IMG/VR virus record: IMGVR_UViG_3300006919_000199
Location: 1-34,080 of that record
Direction: 5' to 3' (one strand)
DNA length: 34,080 nucleotides
DNA from: a virus
A model generated the notes under the pieces. That model was not told the origin of the DNA. It searched no databases and was given only the letters and a program-made list of their open reading frames with translations. The translations under genes and the position numbers were made by a program. Shown one piece after another: positions 27,222 through 34,080 of this stretch. Position 1 is the first letter of the stretch, and every line of letters starts with the position of its first letter.

Positions 27222-29213
27222 ATGTTACGCGACGCTTACGACAGACCGATCAAGGGGCTAGAGCTTGAGGAACGAACGACACTAGACCAAGTTACCGAGG
27301 CGTTCCTACGCGGCCTGCCTTACGACGCAGTTCGTGGTGCTGCGACTGTCACGGAGGAAACCGCGTATATGCGGCAGTCGTGGGTTTACGCTTGCGTAAC
27401 CGCGATTGCACGGCTCGTTGCTTCGATTCCAGTAACAGTGCAAAGCCGAGTCACGGGCAAGCCGGTGCCGGATTCGCACCCGATTGCCGAACTTTTCCGT
27501 CGGCCAGCGCCACGGAAATCCGCTTACGATTTCAAGTTTTCCCTGATTGCTCACTACGAACTCGCGGGCAATAGCTTATGGGCAACAGGTGGCGGAAAGA
27601 AAAATGCTACATCGCCATTTCCCTTAGTGCCACTCAACCCGCGCCGAGTCGAACCAATCATCAGCGACCGCACCGGGGAATTATTGAGCTACAAGTATCA
27701 GCCAACAGATTCGGCAAGGCATATCTTTTTTCGACCGGACGAACTGATTCATTTCAAGAACTTCAACCCGGAGAGTGAACACTGGGGAATGAGTCCGCTG
27801 ACGCCAGCGATGCACGCAATCCGCACGGACGTAAACGCGGCTATTTATAACGAAAAGTTCTTTGAGAACAATGCTCAGCCGGGCGGCATCTTGCTCCACA
27901 AGAAACCCCTATCCCGCATACAGCGCGATCAGGTTCAGTCGCAGTTCGAGGAAGAATACGGAGGAGTCAATCAATCACACCGCACTGCCGTCTTAGCGGG
28001 TGATTGGTCCTATCAGCAGGTCGGTTTAGGTCAGGCTGACATGGAATACCTAGAGCAGCGCAGATTTAGCCGTGAGCAGATAGCGGCTGTCTATGGTGTT
28101 CCGGGTCTTCTGATAAACGACCCCAATAACAGCAACTACTCTACGGCGTCAGTCGAAATGCGCCTGTTCGCTGACGCGAACTGGTTGCCAAAGGTCAGGT
28201 ACATCGAAGATACGCTAGACGCGCAGTTCTTCGCTAAGTACGCACCTGAGCTGACGATTGTGTTCGAGACGCGGGAGGCACCTGGATTGCGAGAGGCGAT
28301 CTCAGAGCAAATCACTCAGGCCATTGAACTCAACAAAGCAGGCGTTCCGCTGGCTGAATTGATTTCAGCGTTCCGCCTGCCCTTCGACGAGCACGAGTGG
28401 CAGAAAAAGTGGTGGATACCGATTTCAATGGTTCCCGCCGACGTTGCCGCCGCCTCTGGCCTACAGCAAATCAAAGACGACAGCTCAATCCTGAAAGAGA
28501 AAGAGCAGGCCGAGAAAAAAAACGCGAAAGAGGACGACACGGAATCGACCGACAAGGACCGTGCGATTTCACACGACGCGGCAGATTCGTCTACCTACGA
28601 GGATAGAGAAATCTACATCGACAGTTACCGCGAAATCCTGAAACGCATGACATCTCAAATGGAACGCAAGATGTCGCGGTATATGTTCGAGTTACGTGGG
28701 CGCGTCGTTCGTGGCGATGAACTCGACGAGACTTACGAGGTCAACGAGTTCAAGAAGTTGGTAGCGGCTCAGGTAGGCGACATACTGGAAAAAGGCGGCC
28801 AGAGCGTCTTCGATGAACTCAGCCGAGCCGATGCTTTCTACTTAGAAGATCAAGTGGACGGCCTAGCCTACAACCGTCTAGTAGAGCGATTATGTAAAAC
28901 GCCCGTAGTGGTCTTACGTAAGATTCAAGATACAAACTCCGATGCCAAGGAAATCATCCGTGGCGTCACTAATAAACTGAAACAACTGGCGCACATGGAA
29001 GTAGCCCATGTGTTCAATGCGGGTCGCCTCATGGGAATGGCCTCATGCGGCATAAAGAAACACCAGTGGATCGCTTCGAGATCGAAGGGTTCATGTAACC
29101 ATGTCAATGACGGTGAAGTACGCGACATTGGCGCAGATTTTAGCAATGGCATTGCGTATCCCGCGCAAGATTATCGCGCTAGGTGTGCGTGTTTAACGCT
29201 GCCTGTTGCCTAA
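27222..29213 (+). CDS. HK97-type portal protein fused to a MuF-like domain
   Basis: 663 residues. Residues 1-400 follow the HK97 portal family (SWVYACVTAIARLVASIPV near 52, AHYELAGNSLWA, PDELIHFKNFNPES, GMSPLTPAMHAI, EQIAAVYGVPGLLI, EMRLFADANWLPKVRYIEDT). It forms the dodecameric ring through which DNA passes. After a charged linker (about 430-465), residues about 480-663 match the minor head protein MuF: helices, then GIKKHQWIASRSKGSCNHVN and a terminal CAC motif (RARCACLTLP). The two are usually separate genes; here they are one frame. Confidence 0.87.
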   Translation: MLRDAYDRPIKGLELEERTTLDQVTEAFLRGLPYDAVRGAATVTEETAYMRQSWVYACVTAIARLVASIPVTVQSRVTGKPVPDSHPIAELFRRPAPRKSAYDFKFSLIAHYELAGNSLWATGGGKKNATSPFPLVPLNPRRVEPIISDRTGELLSYKYQPTDSARHIFFRPDELIHFKNFNPESEHWGMSPLTPAMHAIRTDVNAAIYNEKFFENNAQPGGILLHKKPLSRIQRDQVQSQFEEEYGGVNQSHRTAVLAGDWSYQQVGLGQADMEYLEQRRFSREQIAAVYGVPGLLINDPNNSNYSTASVEMRLFADANWLPKVRYIEDTLDAQFFAKYAPELTIVFETREAPGLREAISEQITQAIELNKAGVPLAELISAFRLPFDEHEWQKKWWIPISMVPADVAAASGLQQIKDDSSILKEKEQAEKKNAKEDDTESTDKDRAISHDAADSSTYEDREIYIDSYREILKRMTSQMERKMSRYMFELRGRVVRGDELDETYEVNEFKKLVAAQVGDILEKGGQSVFDELSRADAFYLEDQVDGLAYNRLVERLCKTPVVVLRKIQDTNSDAKEIIRGVTNKLKQLAHMEVAHVFNAGRLMGMASCGIKKHQWIASRSKGSCNHVNDGEVRDIGADFSNGIAYPAQDYRARCACLTLPVA

Positions 29214-29227
29214 AGGGAGAAGAAAAG

Positions 29228-30379
29228 ATGGAACAGCATAAAAGCGAGATCGAAAAGCGCTCGCTCGACGTAGAGATCCGCACTCTTTCCGAGGAAGATC
29301 GTGTCGTTGAGTACGTTGCGTCCACACGCGGGGTTGATCGTTACCGAACACGAGTGCTTGGCTGGAATCTTGATAACTACACGAAGAATCCCGTGGTTCT
29401 CTGGGCGCACAACAAACAGATGCCCCCTATCGGGCGAGCTATCAATGTCCGCGAGGATGACGAGGTTCTGCGCGCAAACATTCAGTTTGCCAAGAAAGAA
29501 ACTTACGAGTTCGCGGATACTGTCTATCGCCTGACCCGTGACGGCTTCCTCAAGGGGATCAGTGCTGGATTTATTCCGGCTGAGCGCAAGTTCAACAAAG
29601 AGATGAAAGCGGTTGACTTACTGAGCAATGAGCTTGTTGAGCTATCGCCGGTCCCGGTTCCGGGCAATGCTGATGCTCTTACCCTAGCTTTACGTGACGG
29701 CATTGTCCCCGCAAACCACGTCGAGTTGATGACGTACAATCACGCTATGAACGCACATCAGATTCGTGGCGTAGAGGACATTGATAAATTGCGTGGTGAG
29801 GTCATGAACTGGATCGAGAACGCCGATCCTGTGCAGGTGCAAGTGCCTTCGTCCTATGAGTTAAGCGCGCCATCTACTGAGCAACCGCAAACGATGGCCG
29901 AAGAATCGGACGAAACCGAGGCATTGCGTGCCGCGTTAGCAGAACAGCGTGGGGTTATTCAAACCATCGCGGCCATGACGGAGTTCGACATTCGGAATCT
30001 GTCGGAAGGCGACTACAACGACTTCCTTTCTCATGTACAGGCTGCGACGGAGCGAGCTGGTGCAGTGCTGAATCGCGCTAATCGCGGAAAACTACAGCAA
30101 GCCACTGACCTCATCAACAGCGTCGTCAACTCAGCCGAAAAAGTCGCTGAGGACGTGGCACCGGAGCCGGAGCAAGAGGTTGCCGCACCAGATGACGAGA
30201 AAAGGTCAGACGACTTATCGAGTATCATGGACCGATTCGACGAGGTGTTGAATAAAGTGACTGAGATGGCACATCGCAGCGCCGGTCGTAATTTAGTTGA
30301 TAAAAACACGCCTAGTGCGCTTAGCGGCGATCAGACGGCGTGGATTGATTCGGTTCTTGCGCGTTTGCCCAAGGACTAA
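29228..30379 (+). CDS. HK97-family prohead protease with long C-terminal extension
   Basis: 383 residues from ATG 29228 (GGGAG upstream). S78 protease core: VASTRGVDRYRTRVLGWNLD, VVLWAHNKQMPPIGRA with His61, LKGISAGFIPAER with Ser112. It matures the capsid by cutting the delta domain. Residues after about 200 form a long helical and acidic extension (ALRAALAEQRGVIQTIAAM, AAPDDEKRSDDL) that may act as a built-in scaffold. About twice the usual length of the protease alone. Confidence 0.87.
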   Translation: MEQHKSEIEKRSLDVEIRTLSEEDRVVEYVASTRGVDRYRTRVLGWNLDNYTKNPVVLWAHNKQMPPIGRAINVREDDEVLRANIQFAKKETYEFADTVYRLTRDGFLKGISAGFIPAERKFNKEMKAVDLLSNELVELSPVPVPGNADALTLALRDGIVPANHVELMTYNHAMNAHQIRGVEDIDKLRGEVMNWIENADPVQVQVPSSYELSAPSTEQPQTMAEESDETEALRAALAEQRGVIQTIAAMTEFDIRNLSEGDYNDFLSHVQAATERAGAVLNRANRGKLQQATDLINSVVNSAEKVAEDVAPEPEQEVAAPDDEKRSDDLSSIMDRFDEVLNKVTEMAHRSAGRNLVDKNTPSALSGDQTAWIDSVLARLPKD

Positions 30380-30426
30380 TGGTCTGGAGCGCGTAGCGCA
30401 CCTCATGACCGAGACGAGAGGACAGT

Positions 30427-30588
30427 ATGAATTATTTCGATTGGGACTCTTGGAAATTAACCGGGTTCGGCCCCGGCGGGAAAGGCGGAAAAGGCAGAAA
30501 GTCTGCCAAATCCGGCTCGAAGAAAGGTAAAAGCAGAAAGGGTGGAACTAGGAAAACTGGCAGCGGCAAGAGAAAGTCGTTGCGCTAA
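30427..30588 (+). CDS. 53-residue Lys/Gly-rich basic protein
   Basis: Read by hand: ATG 30427 with AGAGG upstream. Starts with an aromatic patch (MNYFDWDSWKLTGFGPGG), then a run of Gly/Lys/Ser/Arg (KGGKGRKSAKSGSKKGKSRK and GGTRKTGSGKRKSLR). It sits between the protease and the capsid gene, a place that fits an internal virion DNA-condensing or anchoring protein. Such a role is inferred from charge and position. Confidence 0.65.
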   Translation: MNYFDWDSWKLTGFGPGGKGGKGRKSAKSGSKKGKSRKGGTRKTGSGKRKSLR

Positions 30589-30631
30589 CGATTTCCAGAG
30601 CAATTTAGCTACGCGCTAAGGAGGATTAGTT

Positions 30632-31837
30632 ATGAGCGAAGAAACTAAGGTAACGCCTGAGACAAAGGCGGCACCGGAAACTTTTGAACAGAAAGCGGAC
30701 GCGCTGCTTGAGGGCATCGCCCAGATCGAGCAGCGGTACGGATCGCAGCTTGAAGACGCCAAGAAGGAGTTCAGCCAGCTTGGCGAGGTCATCGAGGAGC
30801 AGAAGCGACGCCTTGAGGCCATTGAGAACGCGGGACCGGCGGCAGAGGGCCTTGAGGTTCTGAACGAGTATTACCCGGACAACGACGAGGGCCATGAGCG
30901 TGCGTTCTCGGATTGGATGACGGATCTCTACAATCGCAGCCTCGGCTTCGAGTCGCGTGCGGGTCAGGACACAACTACCGCTAAAGGCGGTGCTACTGTA
31001 CCGACCCCGCTCGATAACCAGATCGTTCACATCATCGAGCAGCATGGCGTTGCGCGGCGGGTGTTCGACCGTATTCCGATGACTTCCTTGACGCTGAAGA
31101 TTCCGGTCGATACGGCTGGGCCTTCGGTTACGTTCGAGGACGAGGACGCGACTATTACGGCGTCGAGCGCGACGTTCCGCCAAGTCACCTTAGAGGCCAA
31201 AAAGCTCGCGGCGGTTGACGAGCTGACAATGGAGATCCAGCAGGATGCCATTCGTCCGCTCGTGCCATACCTGACGCAGCTTTTCGGTGAGGCAATCTCC
31301 AAGAAAGAGGATGATGCGTGTTTCGTTGATACGAGCCCGTTCACTGGTATCTTCACGGAAACGGCTGCGGCTTCTCCGGCTGAGACGGAAATCGGGCTTG
31401 TCCAGACCTCCGGCACGAACGCCTCGACTCTTGCGTACAACGATCTCGTTGACACGATGCACGCCATTGACGAGAACCTGGTGTTCGACGGAACGTGGCT
31501 GATGAATCACAACGTGCTTGCACGGATTCGCAAACTGCTCGATCAGGACGATAACCCGATCTGGTCGCCGCTCGCCGGTGGGGAGCCCGCTACGATTCTC
31601 GGACGCCCCTATGTCATTGCGAATCGAGCACCCGCTGGGGTGGACGGCTCTGAGAACGCATTGCTCATGTACGGCCAGTGGAGCTACGGCGTCATTGGCG
31701 AACGCATGGGCGTGGAAGTGGCGTTCTCTGAGCACGCCGGTTTCACCAAGGCCAACACGTTCATGCGCGTAATCGAGAGGTTTGCGTATGCGACGCTCAA
31801 GCCGAACGCTTTCGCGGTCCTGAAAACTGCCACCTAA
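30632..31837 (+). CDS. HK97-type major capsid protein
   Basis: 401 residues, AAGGAGG upstream. Residues 1-70 are a coiled, acidic delta domain (EQKADALLEGIAQIEQRYGS, LEDAKKEFSQLGEVIEEQKR) expected to be removed by the protease. The rest follows the HK97 fold: ATVPTPLDNQIVHIIEQHGV, PMTSLTLKIPVDTAGP, VTLEAKKLAAVDELTMEIQQ, LNHxV-like WLMNHNVLARIRKLLDQD, ILGRPYVIANRAP and SYGVIGERMGVEVAF. It is the main shell protein. Confidence 0.93.
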   Translation: MSEETKVTPETKAAPETFEQKADALLEGIAQIEQRYGSQLEDAKKEFSQLGEVIEEQKRRLEAIENAGPAAEGLEVLNEYYPDNDEGHERAFSDWMTDLYNRSLGFESRAGQDTTTAKGGATVPTPLDNQIVHIIEQHGVARRVFDRIPMTSLTLKIPVDTAGPSVTFEDEDATITASSATFRQVTLEAKKLAAVDELTMEIQQDAIRPLVPYLTQLFGEAISKKEDDACFVDTSPFTGIFTETAAASPAETEIGLVQTSGTNASTLAYNDLVDTMHAIDENLVFDGTWLMNHNVLARIRKLLDQDDNPIWSPLAGGEPATILGRPYVIANRAPAGVDGSENALLMYGQWSYGVIGERMGVEVAFSEHAGFTKANTFMRVIERFAYATLKPNAFAVLKTAT

Positions 31838-31850
31838 GTTGACACTTAGG
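31833..31850 (+). repeat. inverted repeat at the capsid gene stop
   Basis: CCTAAG-TTGACA-CTTAGG covers the capsid stop codon (TAA 31835-31837). Short hairpin with a six-base loop that reads TTGACA. It precedes the stronger hairpin at 31865-31891. Confidence 0.45.
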
Positions 31851-31864
31851 CGGTGAAACAAATC

Positions 31865-31891
31865 GGCGCGGGGGCTAATCACCCCCGCGCC
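31865..31891 (+). terminator. terminator-like hairpin after the capsid gene
   Basis: Perfect 10-bp stem GGCGCGGGGG/CCCCCGCGCC with a 7-base loop. Followed by GTGATTTCA rather than a T-run, so probably a partial terminator or an RNA-stabilising hairpin that protects the capsid mRNA end. Confidence 0.55.
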
Positions 31892-31900
31892 GTGATTTCA

Positions 31901-32926
31901 ATGCAAACTGAATCAACACAGCAAAGCAATTTACCGTTAGCTAGGGCATATTGGCCCCTGCAAGGCACTAAGAACTACGGCGGCTTCATCGGTTACGGCA
32001 ACCTGCTCAAGTCACTTCAAAAGTGCATCGTGCCCGACCCAGACAGTGACATATATTTCACGTTGTGCGATCCGGCGAAGTATCGAGCCAGGTCAGACAA
32101 GCGCGTCAATATGTGCTTCACGATGTGGGAGCACGAGGAAGTACCGGAAAAGTACGTAGCCAATCTACGGCAAGCGGACGCTGTTGTAACTTGCTCCCAG
32201 TTCTGCAAACGGGTTTTCGAGGATATACTGGATTGCCCCGTATATTTTGTACCGCTTGCGATAGACGACCAGTTATTCAGTTATAAAAAACGGTCTAGGC
32301 CGCGAGGCAATAAACCGTTTAGGTGGCTATGGCTAAATGCGGCGGACCCGCGCAAAGGTTACGATCACCTAGCTAGGCTTTGGGAGAAGTTTTACTTCAA
32401 CGACCCAAGAGTCGAGCTGTACATGAAGACGACATCAAACGTCAAGGAACAGATCGTTACGCACGGCAACGTGACGTTCGACTCGCGTATTTTACCGCCC
32501 GACGAAATAGCCGCTCTCTATCATTCGGCTCACGGGTTTATTTATCTTTCTTGGGGTGAGGGCTTTGGCTACACGCTAGCCGAGGCCATGTCTACGGGAT
32601 TACCTTGCGTTGCTACCGAGCGCTCCGGCTACGTTGATTTCTTCAACTCAAGCAACGGCTATCCGGTGTCATATAAACTACACCGCGTAGCACGAGAGCT
32701 GTTCGGTTCCGATGGCGAAGATTACAGCAGGTCAAACGCACCGGACGGTAAATACTCGATTGCGATTGGCGATTCGCGCCAGTGCGTGAACTCGATGAAC
32801 ACGATTATGAGCAAGTACGGTCGTGCAATGAAAAAGGGTCTACACGCATCGCAAGGACTTAGAAAGCACTACAATATGCAAACGATGGCGCGTGCTATCA
32901 GCGACATATTCCAACTTTATAATTAG
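31901..32926 (+). CDS. GT4-type glycosyltransferase
   Basis: 341 residues from ATG 31901; a GTG at 31892 is possible. The GT-B fold is seen in WLWLNAADPRKGYDHLARLW (nucleotide-binding start of the second domain), HGFIYLSWGEGFGYTLAEAM (E-x7-E type donor site; Glu in EGFG and AEAM) and STGLPCVATERSG. The acceptor is unknown; coming right after the capsid it may glycosylate a virion protein or the host surface. It is also possible that it works on modified DNA bases, but it is far from that cassette. Confidence 0.8.
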   Translation: MQTESTQQSNLPLARAYWPLQGTKNYGGFIGYGNLLKSLQKCIVPDPDSDIYFTLCDPAKYRARSDKRVNMCFTMWEHEEVPEKYVANLRQADAVVTCSQFCKRVFEDILDCPVYFVPLAIDDQLFSYKKRSRPRGNKPFRWLWLNAADPRKGYDHLARLWEKFYFNDPRVELYMKTTSNVKEQIVTHGNVTFDSRILPPDEIAALYHSAHGFIYLSWGEGFGYTLAEAMSTGLPCVATERSGYVDFFNSSNGYPVSYKLHRVARELFGSDGEDYSRSNAPDGKYSIAIGDSRQCVNSMNTIMSKYGRAMKKGLHASQGLRKHYNMQTMARAISDIFQLYN

Positions 32927-32935
32927 GATAAGGCT

Positions 32936-33337
32936 ATGGCACGATCAGGTGTACCTCGGCAAGACCCGTCAACGACAGATGACATCATCGAGTGTATTGA
33001 ACAGGATCGCGGCGATGGTCAGGGGACTCAGTTAGTACAGACGAGTAATCCGATGTGCCTCGCGGACCTGACCACGGTGTCTGGGCGTGCGACGGCAACA
33101 ACATCAGACTCAGAATTGATTTCAGAGAAAAAATTACGTGTTCGCCTAGTGATTAGAAATCTTTCAACCTCGGAGACAATGTACATGACAATCGACGGGG
33201 ATGCGGCGACCACAGCGAATGGATTTCCACTTTATCCGGGTGAAACATTCACAGAGGTTACGTCATGCGGGGCCATACGCGGGATCACGCAGACGGGCAC
33301 GGTTGATATTGCTTACATTGAGTACAAACTGGCATGA
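32936..33337 (+). CDS. hypothetical virion-region protein
   Basis: 133 residues, AGGATAAGG upstream. Beta-rich (LRVRLVIRNLSTSETMYMTI, GFPLYPGETFTEVTSCG) with Asp/Thr turns, typical of a head-decoration or head-tail joining protein, although no family is recognised. Its stop overlaps the next start by ATGA. Confidence 0.6.
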   Translation: MARSGVPRQDPSTTDDIIECIEQDRGDGQGTQLVQTSNPMCLADLTTVSGRATATTSDSELISEKKLRVRLVIRNLSTSETMYMTIDGDAATTANGFPLYPGETFTEVTSCGAIRGITQTGTVDIAYIEYKLA

Positions 33338-34080
33338 ATCTTTTAACGAAAGTAATCGCCACTAGCGTCCTGCTTGTCGTATTATCCCTAGTGACTCTTA
33401 GGACAGAGATTGGCGCGCAGTTTATTTCTCACTTGCGCCCGATCTTCAACGCGCTTGAGTTCACCGAGACGAATAATGTCGTGAGCCATGACAGTCAAAT
33501 TGGCGGTGACAATCTCAACTTCACCAGCAATAAGATGAACTGGGAAGGGGTTCGCGTAGTTCTCGATACGTTCAACAGGGATACCTACAATTCCCTTGAG
33601 TTCTCGGACGACTTTAGTATCACCAATGACACAGCGTGTGTTGGCGGAACGTCTGTAGGCGGAAATTGTAGATCGAGGTGCGCTACCGGGGACTCAAACG
33701 CGGGGGATGTTTGTTCCGTTGACGCGGACTGCAATGGGGGCAGTGGCGGTACTTGCGACGCCAATTATGACTGTTCAGGCGGGGGAACCTGCACCCCAGA
33801 TAAACAGGCGGTAATGACACTAGGCGCGACCGTCTATCGTGAAGGACGAGAGATACTGGTTTCGGACCTACCGGATCGGGTATTGCGTATAGATGCGTCA
33901 CGCACCATGAGTCCTAGTGGTGGTGTGGATTTTAGTGCGGCAACGCTGAATATACCTAATAACACCAACGCCGTAAGCACTACAGCGGGCAGAATACATT
34001 TTGACACAAACGCTACGCCGCAGCCAATGATTTCAGTTGGTGACAGCAGTAAAGCATTGCCGATTAGAGCGTGCTCAATC
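33334..34080 (+). CDS. secreted/anchored Cys-rich protein, C-terminus beyond the window
   Basis: Open from ATG 33334 to the window end (249 codons, no stop). Residues 1-29 form a signal peptide or anchor (LTKVIATSVLLVVLSLVTL). After beta-rich sequence, residues about 95-150 are rich in Cys (CRSRCATGDSNAGDVCSVDA, CNGGSGGTCDANYDCSGGGT, CTP). From about 160 the sequence looks like a virion fibre or passenger shaft (VLRIDASRTMSPSGGVDFSA). A Cys-rich, signal-bearing protein in a phage head/tail region is unusual. Confidence 0.65.
   Translation, partial: MNLLTKVIATSVLLVVLSLVTLRTEIGAQFISHLRPIFNALEFTETNNVVSHDSQIGGDNLNFTSNKMNWEGVRVVLDTFNRDTYNSLEFSDDFSITNDTACVGGTSVGGNCRSRCATGDSNAGDVCSVDADCNGGSGGTCDANYDCSGGGTCTPDKQAVMTLGATVYREGREILVSDLPDRVLRIDASRTMSPSGGVDFSAATLNIPNNTNAVSTTAGRIHFDTNATPQPMISVGDSSKALPIRACSI

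Noticed and set aside
31190-31882. 230-codon minus-strand frame opposite the capsid gene
   Set aside because: The plus frame is a clear HK97 capsid protein; the minus frame comes from its codon bias.

Overview
The window is part of a double-stranded DNA tailed-phage genome (or a prophage; no bacterial housekeeping genes and no host flank are seen). Diagnostic genes lie on the right: a terminase small/large pair, an HK97-type portal fused to a MuF-like domain, a prohead protease and a major capsid protein. The host is not identified. Two secreted proteins have features I associate with environmental deltaproteobacteria-like lineages: a dockerin-like calcium-binding C-terminus, and a Cys-rich stretch with repeated DxDC/GGxC elements. 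That is only a hint. No integrase, polymerase, helicase, primase or lysis gene was recognised.

Layout. (1) Left arm, 1-12226, almost entirely minus strand: very compact small genes, often overlapping by 1-4 bases. They include DUF2958, a staphylococcal-nuclease-like enzyme, a deoxyribosyltransferase-like protein, a DUF5664 (MazZ-like) nucleotide pyrophosphohydrolase, two DUF6197-like proteins, a DUF2493/SLOG protein, several zinc-ribbon and one-helix membrane proteins, and three regulators (two HTH, one tandem ribbon-helix-helix). Two plus-strand genes interrupt it, a GNAT acetyltransferase and a metallophosphoesterase. Each has its own extended -10 promoter exactly 7 bases before the start codon, so both are probably leaderless. 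(2) 12227-12588: a 362-base AT-rich divergent control region, a possible origin. (3) 12589-15498: one plus gene, then a minus block with two tRNAs and a zinc metallopeptidase. (4) 15499-19809: plus-strand recombination block: YqaJ exonuclease, a presumed DNA-binding partner, SSB, RuvC-like resolvase, HNH nuclease, DNA-binding proteins. (5) 19810-24063: a putative DNA hypermodification cassette flanked by two highly structured non-coding segments: ParB-like protein, asparagine-synthetase-like PP-loop ATPase, an unknown protein, a C5-cytosine methyltransferase and a CmoA-like enzyme. (6) 24064-34080: packaging and head genes, a glycosyltransferase and virion proteins, running off the window.

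The most exciting part is block 5. The cytosine methyltransferase has Arg313 where the family has the motif X Asn (usual G-N-A/S). Engineered substitution of that Asn by Lys in M.MpeI is known to let a methyltransferase use carboxy-SAM and make 5-carboxymethylcytosine. The next gene encodes a clear homologue of CmoA, the carboxy-SAM synthase. Two genes upstream is a PP-loop enzyme related to asparagine synthetase, which converts a -CH2-COOH side chain to -CH2-CONH2; 5-carboxymethylcytosine carries the same side chain. I infer a natural pathway that puts a carboxymethyl (and perhaps an amide or amine conjugate) on phage cytosines. The main caution is that the CmoA homologue appears to lack the Arg199 that binds the carboxylate in E. 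coli CmoA.

Many genes under about 60 codons were read by hand from start codon, Shine-Dalgarno sequence and stop/start overlap; their positions are given below.
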